Of a stretch of 64,000 nt of DNA, positions 12,083 to 24,889 are shown one piece after another; the stretch's first letter is position 1, and every line of letters starts with the position of its first letter. Origin of the DNA: Paramacrobiotus metropolitanus. Taxonomy: Eukaryota; Tardigrada; Eutardigrada; Parachela; Macrobiotidae. The notes beneath the pieces are model-generated. The model did no database searches. It worked only from the letters and a program-made list of their open reading frames with translations, and had not been told where the DNA came from. Made by a program: the position numbers and the translations under genes. The stretch covers positions 930,001 to 994,000 of the forward strand of contig NW_026570263.1 of the NCBI RefSeq assembly GCF_019649055.1, given 5' to 3'.

Positions 12083-15000
12083 CTATAAGAACACACCCTT
12101 TTCTACTGAACACGCTTTAAATATAGTGCACATGGACTACTAGCGCAGCTAAACGAATTAGTTATTCATGCGAATTCCCTAATCTTAACAGCTAACATTC
12201 AACGGGGTTTTCGTACCAATAAGATCACGGTCGAAGAGAGCATTTTCTGCGGAAGGGGAAGGTATACCAAATATAAAATGCGTATATGCAGATGAACGAT
12301 GCACGTGTTAAAAGCGAACCCCGGGAACTGCCTAATACTGCTACTGCACGCTGGTTATAAACCGCGCGGTATAAATGCGTGTGGTGCAAATGCAGGTTGC
12401 AACTGATTGTGAGCGGAAGTTAAGATCAGAGAATGAAGTAAGCAGGAAGTCTTCCACGCAGTCGGCGCAACTTGGCAGTGGCCATGCTCTTTGTTGGCAT
12501 AATACCGTACTTTAATACTCGTAATATTATACAGTATGTACAGCGCGCGCTATCTTGATGGTAAGAAACCAGTCGTACATTTCTTCCGCTAATCCATGGA
12601 CCATTGTACAGTCGCACCAAGCGCTTTGCAAACTTGTTTCCTTAGACAGCCAACCGAACAAAATAAAGCTTAATGTAATACGCTCGAATCTGTACCACAC
12701 TGTACGTACTAGAACGCGTACCAGCGCGTACGAAAGCAAGAGAGCGACGCCGTGCAGCGGCCAGTCCAGTGTGATGGTTTACGCAGATTAACGCGTGTTA
12801 TAATTACGATAAAGCCTGTGTCGTGCAAATTACAAAGTGCGATTGTATAGGGTACGAAACAAGCAGGCCGGTACATCTATATGCGCACTGGCGCCCCCTT
12901 CCGCTTGACCGTGAAAATTAATGCTGGCGTCGCGTTTAATGCACAGCAATGCTGAATTTCTGATCATCGACTCGCTGTAGCGCAGTTGAGTAAATGTCGG
13001 TCACTTCCAGCGTAGTGCGGCTGCCTGCAGTGCGCGTTACAGGAGCAACCGGAAGACGCGTCACACAACTTAGCGAAACCTTCTCCAATGCAGCTGAATT
13101 AATATACATCATCGTGTGCCACGTTGCGATCTGCATTTCGTGCCGGTGACGAGCAGAGCGTCGAAGGAAATGGGCAGCGCCGTCAAGCTCGCTAATCAAA
13201 AGAAACAGCGGTACTACTGTAGCTACACTTATATAAGGACAAGTTAGTAAGCGAAAGGTGCTGCTTCCGGGTAGCCAGGAAGGTTTTTAAGTTTGCAATC
13301 CTGCCTATAAGAATCCTGCCATGCTGATATATATATACGCATGTCACATTCAGCAACACCGTGGCACCTATTAACGCTTAATACAGAGCAGAACTAGCTT
13401 GAGCGACGAAAAGTCACGACAGTGTGCTTCTGTACAGCTCACACTGTCATGATGCTGTATACGGCTTAACAGGATCAGCTGACGATTGTGGAATAATTAA
13501 ATAAACTCCATCTGATGCAGAATCGTCGACAGTCGAGACTCTTCCGGCTACGCTGCGGAAAAAACCAACTAGTCCCGCGCAGAGATGTCGGTGCCCATCA
13601 TCTAGCAGCGATCGCGCTCGACAGTATTAGCCGAATGCCCCAGCTCACAACGGAACGGGTAAAGCCAGCACGTCGGGCGTTTTCGAGCAGGAAATTAAAG
13701 GCCTCGCTGCCCAGTGCTCCTTGCATAGTTAGATACTGGCTACGGCTACCGTACAGAATTATATCGAAAGACATGGATAAACAGATGGCATAATCTGTTC
13801 TGTTCAGCCGTTGCCGATTGCAGATCCTTTGGCAGTTGCCACTCCTCGACAACAACGCCCACGTTAGCGCTAGCGTCAGCTCCATCTCGGGCCTTATCAG
13901 CGCGGACAGCGCATGATCCTCACAATAACAATCACCCGACCGGCGCCTCCAATCCCCATTAATGCCTCCCCGGACGCCGCTGCATCGCGCAGCGCGTAAT
14001 CATGCAGCCTGTGTCCCGTCTGCCCTGCACATCCACGGGATCAACAAGAGCGACGCTCTGGTCATCCAATCCAGCTTCCTCTCGAGGGCAAGCTGCGTCA
14101 AGTGAAGGAAAACATTTGCTTCCACTTGAACAGCAACATTTATCTGCGCTGTGTGGCCACAGGGTGAATAAATATAATGCCGTTGAACGTCAACCGAATA
14201 AAGGCCTTATCTGGCTGGCAGCGCCATTAGTCGCTAATGAGCACTGTACGACTGCACCGCTGTTCAATGCATCGTACGAGCGTTACACCGGCTAATGACA
14301 GTCGAGTCGGGATGGCATCATGCGGCTATACGATAAGCAGTCTCAGAGAGAACGGCTATTTCGACGACAGCCGAGGTGAAGCGCGCAGACAGAGCGAGCA
14401 AGAGCGCCAGACAGACGCACAGCGGCATCGTTAGCTGCAGTGCAGCTTTATTTACGCTCATTACCATTAGCCAATGACGGCCTGTGGCCCATTTATTACA
14501 CATTTCGCCCTGGCCACAGCCGCGGCCTTACGTACACGTCGTTAGCGTCAGGCTGTCAGCCATCGCTAGATAGCGTCCAATGGGCGGCGATTGCTCCGCT
14601 CTCTCTTACGCTGACAATCAGGCAGAATTGCGTTGCATGCTAGCGCTATTCCATATATTCCGCCCTGTTCTGTCAGCTTCCGATCTACTTTTCACCGATC
14701 CTACCCAATTGCAATACGCACGTATTCAGGAAATCCATCTAACATCCGCCACACATTCGCTCTTGCCAAGACATTGCGTATTTACTTGCCAAGAAGCCAT
14801 CTATTCTGCTTCTTCACTAGTGAAGTCTCCGCCATTTCCTGAATTGCAGTCAGCGTTGTTTAGCACGCACGAGGTTAATTGCGCGAAATTCCGCTGCGCG
14901 GTAATCGCATGCCCATTGCACGTAGAAATGATGGCCGTTTGCAGGGGAATATAATGGTTATTTATTGTGTGCGACTGGCATCATCATCCTGATTTATGCT

Positions 15001-17328
15001 CTCCTCATTCCGAAGGCGCACAACTACGGCAGCGCTAGTTATACTTAACGCCGGCACGGAGGCGCTTTAAGTTGCAGTGCTGCAGCTGAAGCGGTTGGGT
15101 TGGCGCGGCGCATAACCATAATCATAATCATCATCATTATCATCATCATCATAAATTTCCAGTTAATGTTAACAGGACCATTACGGCACTGTACAGATAC
15201 AGCCAGTGTCTTGGCCGCTGTATACGTACCGGCGCTGAGACGTTAGCCGCATCCTTGTATTATGATATATACATACGGGATTGATGATTGTTGATGGTTA
15301 TTGCATTCTGATTCGCCCATCATCATTACCATCATTCAGTCTGTGCTGTGTATAAGCAGGATCGGTGAGCGGTGTGTGCAGCACGGAAGGAGCAATTAAT
15401 TGGCCGCGGCTGGAACGTCTCAACGACCTTCCACGATCCGCAGCAGAAGCCCTGCACTGCACTGATAATCATATACATACAGATATTGGCAATCTGCGAG
15501 CCAGCGGCAGCCAGCCGGAACGCCGCAGCAACTTTCTCTTCCGCCTCATCCGATCCGACCCGTTCGCTGCATCGGCCGCGGCCATCATTAATCACCACAC
15601 ACAACAATATTAGCTGTCACTTTCCCAAGGTAAGCTCCGCTGAATTTCCCTCCATCTCACCGGTTCTGCAAATAAAATTCGTATAACCACCATTTTCATA
15701 TCGTTTCACAAATAGTTTAACGAAAAACTAATTTTTCTTTGATTTAAAGTGTTTCTGCACAAGAACAAGTCAATGACAATAAGCGCGTAATATGTAGATC
15801 AAAGGTCACATGTTGCCATTGTTTAACCGTGAGTGCTTTTCATGCCTGATCGACGGTGCCATTTTTTTGGCCAGAGAGAAACATAAATAATTACTTGAAA
15901 CCCTTGTTGACAGGTAGCAATGCGAAATTATAGTGGAAATTGTCGTGTCATGAAGGGAGAACATTAGTTCGCTGTGCGGATAGTGCTGCGCGGCCGGTGT
16001 GGCCGCGCAAGTGGGGATGATTAATTCTGATTGTTAATCATATTTAATGACCCATTCCGCTCTTCACACTCCTCCAAAAATGCCCATAAACACTGGCCAT
16101 AAATAATATTAATGCTGCGCGTGTATTTATGACCGTTAACGTTTACGAGCGTATAACGGCGCAATATTATTGCAATGCTGCTGCAGCCACGACCCAGTCG
16201 GCGCTACGGCGCGCTTAGGTTAATGATCATATTGCATGCTCCATTACGGTGGCGCTAGTAAAAACATCCACCACTTTATATTGCCCATTAAAACCCCATT
16301 TAACATCGCTCCGCTTTTGTTGTGGACACCACTCCAAACCGTGGAAATTGCTGCGTGCAAGGTAACTTTAAATTCCATAATAATTATTCGCTAGAGAAAA
16401 CGCGACTCTGATGAGTTTTACGACATTAAAATTTGACATACAATTAATGTTCTTTTAATGACATTGATTCTGGTGATTCTTGTTTTTGCACAGCATGACC
16501 TTATTAGAAAATGGTAAAAGAATCTTTTTCTAATTTCTGAAACTGGTGAACTGTTGTTATGCTGTGCTGTGGTCTTAAGAAAATATTTTAACAACAACGG
16601 CACAGTATTAAGTGGTTCACGACGTTAAAAAGCGTGGGCATGTTAAGGAAATGCAGGCTAGTTGGCATTCGATGAAAAACGATGCCTGGCGGGCATTACT
16701 TATTTTTAAGCTTGTTTCTTCATCACGTGGCCAGCGTTTTCTATCGTTTCGCAGGCAACATGCACTGCAGCGTGCAGCTGCATATATATGCAGACAGCGA
16801 GTACGCTTAGCGGCCGCGGCCGCTTCGCTGTGCAGCAACAGACATGCGCCGCGCAGTGTTTGGCACAGGCATCACAGGTAGCGGCATTAATCAAAGTCAT
16901 TAGAAAAACAATCGACATGATGGCGCTTTAAACGCTCTTACAGTCCTACTCATACCCACTGCACAATTTAACGTTCAGACGGAAATTAATGAATCCCTGA
17001 TAAATAGGTGCTCATGTAGCGGCCGGCCTTCAATCCATTTATTTTTCCTCGCTAAGCAGTTTCAGCATGTAAACGTGTGAGAAATAATTACCTAATAACC
17101 GCATGTCAACAAGCACCATTGATCAAACCCGCGTGTGGATACAGTGGAGGTACATGCTTAAACATGGATAAGTAGCGTGTCGCGCTCCAGCAGCAACCTC
17201 ATGAAAAAACGCTGTAATGTCGTACACACGCGGAACGGGCAATTAATATTCCTAACGTGATAAATAGTCGCGGCCATAAATTACACAACGCCGTAAATAC
17301 GACATTTATATGCGTTGGATTGAACAGG
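12083..17328. other. 5.2-kb gene desert upstream of Dfd
   Basis: No supported coding sequence, apart from a possible unplaced lectin first exon. It contains an ATC-type microsatellite at 15112-15153, a perfect 9-bp stem with a 5-base loop at 15987-16009, and one AAAGGTCAC at 15801-15809. CATTAG/CTAATG and TTAAT words of homeodomain type recur. Position beside a Hox gene makes cis-regulatory content likely, but that is inference. Confidence 0.55.
15987..16009. other. Perfect GC-rich hairpin (9-bp stem, 5-base loop)
   Basis: Arms TGCGCGGCC (15987-15995) and GGCCGCGCA (16001-16009) are exact reverse complements around the loop ggtgt. It lies in the Dfd upstream desert. The function is unknown. 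Confidence 0.8.
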
Positions 17329-19892
17329 ATGGACGCCGCCAACGGACATCCGCTGTGCGGCCACGGCTACGGCTACGGCGGGGCCGCGGCGGCCGCCTCC
17401 AAATTCCTGTACCCGGGCTACCGGCAGTCAGCGGTCGGGGGCATGGTCAACGGTTCGGCGGGGAGCGGCACCTTCCCGGTGTACCAGCCGCCCAACAGCT
17501 ACAACGGCTACCCGGTGCACCAGTCCGCCTCTCCGTATTACCCCGGCATGGCCTCCAGCCAGCACGCCACCAAGGCCAGCTCGCCCACTAACCACTTCTG
17601 GCCCTCCGCCTACCCCTTCGACCCCGCCACCGCCGTCGAGCCCTTCCATCAGCCCTTTTCGCCGGCGTCTAACCACCACTACTCTCACAATCCAACCGGT
17701 AAATAAACATTGATTTACGGGTTTTAAATAATATATAGTTTTGACAGTGATTTTTCTAAAAATCGGTTAGTGTTTTGAAAAGTGTAATAATTGCAGTTTT
17801 AAACTCGAATCATTTCGACGAGTCGGGCGTGATTTCCTACGGCGGGATGCCGGTGCCGGCCCACCAGCCCCTCTCCGACATCCCCTACCAGTCTACCCAC
17901 CGCCAGCGCGCCTCCAACAGCGGTGACCTTTACCAGTCCCCACCGGCCGCTGCGGCGCGCTACGCCCCGCACAGCCCAGAACAGCCAGCGCATTCCAAGA
18001 GCGGCACCGCCGTCTCCAGCCCGGCGCACAGCCTGCACAGTGACATGAAGCCTCTCAGCCACCACGGGAATCCCGCGGTGCCCACCAGCGAGGCGCAGCC
18101 ATGCGTGCAGAGTAATCAGCAGCAGCAATCCGCCGATGCGATGGCGACGGATGACGCCGAGGAGGAGGACGGCGACGACGCCGATTCGGCCGCCAACGAG
18201 CAGGCCGCCGCGAACGACGGGTTTCTCATTAAGACGGAAGAGGCCAAGCCGCACATCCAGGAATTAAGCCCCTCCCACCACCATCCGGTCATCTATCCCT
18301 GGATGAAGAAGGCCTACACCGGCAACCACCATGGTAAAATGTTGTTGCTTATTAATCTTAATTATTATCATATACTTTAATAACTACGCATATGCATTTT
18401 TCATTTTATACTGTATACATAAGTATATATATATATTTTAATTTTTGTGCAGGAAGCGCTGACCCGTATCGCAGCAGCAACCGCAGCGCCGCGTACGGCG
18501 GAGGCGGCGCGGACAGCCCGAACGGCAGTCTGAGCGGGACCGGCATCGGGCCGAGCAGCGGGCCGCTGAGCGCCGCCACCGCCGGCCACCTGGAGACCAA
18601 ACGCCAGCGGACGGCCTACACGCGCCATCAGATTCTGGAGCTCGGTAAGGACACTTCCCTTGCGTTGTTATTTTTTCTAAGGTACTGCTGACTTGCACCA
18701 TTCGTTAAGCAACACAGAAAATGATTTTTAACGAGTGTTGCGAGCTGCGGCGTGATTAATGGTGGTCGGATGAAATATCGGGGATTGTGAGTGTGTGCAG
18801 ACAGTCGGCTGCATGCGAAGCGGTGCAAGTGTTGAACAAGCAATAAAATTGCAGATAGCTACCTGCTGACTGATTTATGACCGCATCATGTACATAGGCA
18901 GCTGTATATACAGAGTACACTCTTATCACTGGTCTTTCTTCGCTGCAGAAAAGGAGTTTTATTACAACCGCTACCTCACACGCCGGCGCCGCATCGAGAT
19001 CGCCCATACGCTGCAGCTCACCGAGCGCCAAATCAAAATATGGTACGTATCTCAATGCCAACAATCCTAGCTAATTTTCCAAGCAGGGCTCTTTCGCTCC
19101 ACTGCTTTCCTTGTGGGCCTTTTTATAAATAAGCCGACATAACAAACTACCAATTAGCTATTCTGTTTTTACAAATAACAAGCTTAGTCGTTGTACCGAA
19201 CACAAGGCAGTGTAATTACCAATAATGCTCGCATTACCAATCAGCTAAAAAAGCGGCCATTGATACACTAAATTGATATAATAATAGCAGTAATTAAGCG
19301 TGGATGCAGTTCTATTTATGATTCAAATAAATGTATATATTGATGTATGCAGCTAATTGTCGCCGTGACCTTTCTATATATACCAGTATTCAACACAGGA
19401 TTCAATAAATATGATGTTATTTATTGTTATATATAAAAGATATGTAAAATTACGTATAATTACCGCCGTGACCTTTCTATATATACTGTTTTTGCGAATA
19501 ACTATATATGTATGATGCCTCTAAAAAGGGTGATCTTTTTACGTATATCAATACTTAAAAAATTTACTTATAATTATGCTGCCATGTAAAAAAGAAAGAA
19601 AATTAATACTGAGTGGACATGCAGGTTCCAGAACCGGCGGATGAAGTGGAAGAAGGACCACAAACTGCCCAACACGAAGCCCTCCAGCAACAACCACCAC
19701 CACCTGCACCACGGCAGCACCACCGCCGTCAGCTGCGGCCCGGGCAGCAACGGGCCGCTGGGCCAGCACGGCCACGGCCACCATTCGGCGGGCCAGACGC
19801 ACGGCCCCGCCCACCCAACCCACATCGGGCACGGCGTCATCATGCAGCAGTTGGCGGCGGCGGCCAGCGGCAGTCCATCCAGCATGGCCTGA
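17329..19892 (+). CDS. Dfd: Hox4/Deformed homeodomain transcription factor
   Basis: Five exons: 17329-17698, 17797-18333, 18453-18644, 18949-19042 and 19625-19892, all with consistent phases. Exon 2 ends with the Exd/Pbx-binding hexapeptide region [12 protein letters not shown]. The homeodomain starts [20 protein letters not shown], includes [16 protein letters not shown] and [17 protein letters not shown], and is followed by DHKLPNTK, the Deformed-type flank. Two introns interrupt the homeobox, in codon 17 (phase 1) and in codon 48, the Trp codon (phase 2). The linker is long and low in complexity: acidic [13 protein letters not shown], then Gly/Ser-rich, with a His-rich tail. An upstream exon adding N-terminal residues is possible, since ttgaacag precedes the chosen ATG. 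No other Hox gene lies in the window. It specifies head-segment identity in arthropods. Confidence 0.95.
19361..19486. repeat. Direct repeat in Dfd intron 4, 23 bp, 103 bp apart
   Basis: The 23-bp word at 19361-19383 recurs exactly at 19464-19486. It begins cgccgtgacctttctata and contains the reverse of AAAGGTCAC. The DNA between the copies is AT-rich and not itself duplicated beyond a few bases. Confidence 0.85.
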
Positions 19893-20467
19893 ACTCCACT
19901 GAACGCTGCTTATATGCAGCCAAACAGCGTGTGCAGCGCGCTGACCTAAAATGGATCGACCGGTTTAGCCAGCTTCCGATGGAGCGACGGCTCCCTCTCC
20001 TCTCTCAACTCCCTCGCATGTATCTGCCGCAGACAACACCGACTGACGTTGTTCTGCGTTTCCACATGCCAAAGACTGAATTTTGTTGTTTCGCTGAAGA
20101 GTTTCCTTCGCATGCGCATGCTAATGTCGACTGTACAGTGTACAGACATTTCATCGGTTCCCTATGTTATACGCTTATTTCCGGGCAGAATGGAAGACGT
20201 TGCGCTCGCTGCCGAATTCTATGCGGCACAGCGCAGCGCGTGATCCGTGATGAATTTTCTACAACGACCTCAATCATTTATATCTGCAGAATCCTGCAGA
20301 CTCTTAGATTAACGAACTAGGATTATTGGAACGCGGTTAAGCATGTGTTGTAATTTAATTTAATTTCTAGAAACTGTTGCGCGGTATATTATTCCACTGT
20401 GGTCGTTTTTGTTCACTGTATCTGTGCGGGCCGTCGCAGCGGCGTAGCAGAGCATTTCTGCTACAAG

Positions 20468-20486
20468 AATAAAATTAATCAATAAA
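20468..20486 (+). other. Likely Dfd polyadenylation signals
   Basis: Two AATAAA hexamers, at 20468-20473 and 20481-20486, are the first clustered signals after the Dfd stop. They imply a 3' UTR of about 600 bases. Cleavage has not been shown. Confidence 0.55.
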
Positions 20487-22959
20487 AGAAATGCTTTGCA
20501 AACGGTGGATACTGAATACGTGTGCAAGAGACTAGAGAAAACCGGGGAACGTTAATTCATGCAAACTACAGAACTTACAAAACTTTCTGTATAAACTTAC
20601 AAAATTAAACGCTTTAAAGAGAGAAACGCAAAAATTCTTATTGCAACAACATCTTAATTTCTGTCGATAACTCGTTTTCAATTCAGAAAATGCAGCCGGC
20701 ATATCGCTGTAATCATTAAAAAAGCGCAACGTGGATTGCGCAATTTAAAGGTCACCAAACTTAATTAGGCCGTAGCTGCGCAAAGTTTAATGGATAGAGT
20801 CTGCGGCCGCTACGGCTGCATGCCTGACTACTTATGTGTATTTATTGCAATACATGGCTGATTAAATAATTCATTTCACTCCAGATCTGAAGTATGGCAT
20901 ATGTATAGTACTGCTACAATGAGCAATCTAACCAATAAATAATAAAAATAAGCGAAAAGTAGCGACGTGCAAAAATTAACTATGGGCCCAATTATTAATT
21001 TACAATTGTTAATTCTTATTAAGGATAAGTTCATACTTTATTGGTCAAATCAAGGCCACAATACACAAATTAACATAAAGTCCTTGAAACTGCACATGCA
21101 AGCGCGGCATTATGGAATGCGTGTGTGATTATGAATTTATGAGCACTGGAAGAGGTGAAAACAAATATACATGCAAGTCTGCAGCAAAATACACATGTTT
21201 GCAAGTTGTGTATTGCAGGCATTACGGGAAACATTACGGCAACTGAATTTGTTATTAAATTTTATGAGCACTCAACTGACGAGTGTCGTCCATAAAACAC
21301 CTATATAACCATTAATTTGATGGACTGGCACGTAAGAGGTCATTTACGTAATTAAAAAGCCATTTTCCGTTGCTGGCGAGAGCAGAAACATTCAGGCGCA
21401 ATTTACGAAGCTGATAAGAGATATTGCATTAGAAAGATAGCTGGCAATAATTTTCAGACATTAAACGGAGATATATTATGTTAATGTGGCCGGAAACGCG
21501 AGGCCAAATAATAATTCTCCATTCTGTGCGATGCATATATGCATACTGCGTGCGTGCAGCCGAAGTGCAAATATAAAACAGTTCTCTGTAAAGATGCGGA
21601 GAGGTTTTAAAGAGCCGTGTCGAGGGGAGTATAAATGTGCTTCCACGCACTTTTATCGTTAAAAGGTCATTAATCAATGCTCGATACAGTGTACGATCTA
21701 AACAGGCACGCAAGCAGCGCGTACTCAATTCACGTACAGATATGCATGCACAGCCAAACACACTGCAGTTTTCAAAAGCTGCAAATGCAAGTATAATCCG
21801 CGCTACGAGCGTATTTAATTTTGTAGTGCAGTAGCGTGGTGTTCTGCCCGTCAGGATTGACGTATACATACTGTAGACTAGCCGAGCAGAAGCAGTTGGT
21901 TGGGAGCGGATGAAAAATGGCCGTCGTGTAGATGTGGCGTTGATGAATGGAGCCAGTGGATGCGTGCTGTCAGAGGCACTTTCCAGCGTCGAGTGCGCGA
22001 ATATTAATGCTCCTCCGAACAGCCACAACCGGACGATCGACAGCAACATTCATTTTTACTAATTAAACGATCCTCCAACTAACGTCGCTTAGTTCCCGTA
22101 ACCAATCAAATCCAATTAGTTTATTTTAGTATTTTTCTGCTCAATGATAAGGGCAATAATACTGATGAGAAATTATTATTACTGGCCGATTTAGCAATAT
22201 ATGACTGAATGTCTATCTGTTTGTTTTGCAGGGAAATGGAAATAAATAATATAATAAAGCAAAGTATTTTATTGGTATGCCCTTTCCTTTGACGCGGCGC
22301 AGTGCAGTCTGCTGCGTTAGCGTTAGCGTTAGCGGGAGCAGTATGATAATATATACGCCTGGGAGAGCGATGGTGAGCGGGTGATGCCTGGTCAGCTGGG
22401 CTATCTGCAGCTAGCGCGGTATTAAATCCCTAATGATAATGGCATCATTTGCGGAAGTAGTGTTGTCAAAGGGACGCTGTTGTGCAGCGAATGGCCATAA
22501 GTGACCCGAACCGGCGACTGATTAATACAGTCAGACCGGGGAATTCCGATCCCAGCCGGCCAGCTCTAGTTCGCTGAGGCTGATGCGGATGGTGAGTGAC
22601 GACAATCGCGATATCTGTCCCTGCACAAACAGCAGCAGCCTCGCTGATTCAGTGATTGTTCTCCGCGACGACGGTGAAGTCGGGACAGGGACAGCGCAGG
22701 GGATTCGTTCGGGTGGGGACGAAAAAAGCATTTGTCATCTTAAGTGACCATTACGCTTGACACATTTCCCAACAACAACCAACACAATTTCCACCTGCAG
22801 CTGCTGCATCCATTTACATACATTTACCCACACTGTTTATTCGTCTATACATAATCTGCGCAATTTTTTAAAGACGTAAGCATATATACTACAGTAAATT
22901 ATTAAAAAGGTCACCGTTTATTAAGCTATATAAATATATATAAATACATGTATTTGAAT

Positions 22960-22980
22960 TTATATATATATCTATATATA

Positions 22981-23028
<48 letters not shown>
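22960..23028. repeat. TA dinucleotide microsatellite
   Basis: Almost pure (TA)n, with two ct interruptions near its left end. It lies in the Dfd downstream desert. Confidence 0.95.
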
Positions 23029-23029
<1 letters not shown>

Positions 23030-24860
23030 CCTTAATAAAAGCAGCATATGTAAACAGTAAACGTATACATAGGATACACATGTCGCAGTTACTTGCAGAA
23101 TTCGGCGTCTGTGTAACTAGATTAATTTTATTTATGCACCAAGAAAAACTCTTAATGATGGTAACAAAATATTGGACGCTATTTTACCCAGAGTTAGATG
23201 AGCGGCGAGGATGACGTTAGCGGCTGTGTACTAATAAAACGCGGTTTGAATGCAAATATACATATCTTGTCCTGAAGATAAAGCGGGCAAATGAGCGGTG
23301 CTTGTGTTTGTTGTTTTGCGGCATGCAGTATGCAGGGCCAGTGCAGCGCAATGGCGTCTTTTGGCCATTAGCGGCAGGCTTCATATTGCACCCTTAACGA
23401 CATAACGAGCTCTGCCAGCGCGGGCTAATGCGCCGCGCTAATGACACAGGCTGAGGCAGCCAAGAAGGAGTGCAGGTCGGCAAAGAATAAATGGCTGAAT
23501 AGGAGAAACCGTCGGGACATGTTCATTGACAGGGACGGCAATAAAACAGCAATAACACTTTACCTACCGGCAACCATACAGCACTGCCTTCAATGCTTTC
23601 ATGTGCTGCGTCTATCTGCCGCGCCTGCCTCCCTTTTGTCAACCGGTATGATTTAAATAAACCATCCCATAAATTAATAAAAAGCGTTTTGATTAATAGA
23701 ATAAAACTAAGTAAAAAATCAATGAAAAGCATCTGCAAAACTCATATAGAAGAATCTAATAAGGATTGTACTACGACTGTAAAAGTAAAACGATCGACAA
23801 GTCTGTTATATTACTGTACACTGGTTACAATAATCGTATAAACAACTACTGTACCAGTCCAATAAATTATGCCATGCTGCTGTTGCTCTGCCGACACTAT
23901 AATTTGCCCGTAGACAACACGTCATATCTGCCGTAAAAACGTAGTACTGTACCGCAGTACTTACAGGAGCCCCGAGTTAAAAATGGTTGTGGAATCATAA
24001 TCGAGCTGGAATCATAATGTTGGAAAGAAGCGAAACAGCATCCACAGGTTCCTATGGTCGGCGCGGTGCTGCCATCTGGCGGAGCTGACAGGCAGCCCGG
24101 CCAGCTGGGAATTCGCAACGGCCTCGCGTCCATCGAGATCGGGAGACTGTACATGCACATGCGGCGATTTCCGGGCGCACGCTGCTGGCCACCAACGCCA
24201 GCATCACGCGCGGGGGAACATGCATAACGCGGTGGAGTGACAAGTACTAGTCGTACCACCACCACTTTTACAAACAGCAGCAATGTGATTCGCACGTTGT
24301 TTGGACAATCATACCAAGCTTGTAGTTTATACGGGAATAAGCTGCATAATTTATACAGGTTTCCTACCGGGCGTTTATAGCTGACAAAGGTGGCCGGCTA
24401 TCGCCGATCGCGATGGATTTATTAATTATTATTATTATTACAGCACCAGAAGGACGCACAGTTACTTCGGTTCTAAACACTTCGATACTTTGTACTTAAA
24501 GAGTGCGTTAGCGTAATACTACTTACTTAAAATTGTCCAAATTTAAACGCTAAGAAGACAGACAAACACAAAATAACTTGGGTTAATTAACTGTGCTCGT
24601 GCAAGGCAGTAGAAGTATGCAGTGCTCATTGTGGCAACCTGTAGAAATCAGCACACGCACATTGTACAGTCGTCGTAGCGGTCCAGTCTGCACTAGCGGA
24701 GACAGCAGTCACTTCCGACAGGAGCGCTTAATTGCTGGCACCTCCATGATAAACGACAAGAAGCCGCCCGTATTAAGTATATGCAGATGCAATGACCTTC
24801 CCGTAATTGCCCGTGTACATGTACATGCAGCGCAGGTACATCTCCATACACGCAACGGCT

Positions 24861-24889
24861 GTCGGTGTCGGCACTGCGCCGACACCGAC
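24861..24889. other. Perfect GC-rich hairpin (12-bp stem, 5-base loop)
   Basis: Arms GTCGGTGTCGGC (24861-24872) and GCCGACACCGAC (24878-24889) pair exactly around the loop actgc. It is intergenic, in the Dfd downstream desert. The arms are shorter than a microRNA precursor, and no flanking extension of the pairing was seen. Confidence 0.85.

Noticed and set aside
16809-16824. 16-bp palindrome AGCGGCCGCGGCCGCT
   Set aside because: Simple overlapping GGCCGC words; no loop or flanking structure to suggest a function.
22310-22336. GCGTTA repeated about 3.5 times, telomere-like
   Set aside because: Too short, interstitial and not a known arthropod or tardigrade telomere unit; similar words appear by chance in the deserts.
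24636-24660. Possible miR-10 near Dfd (acctgtagaaatc)
   Set aside because: Only part of the seed fits; the mature sequence diverges and no long hairpin forms around it.
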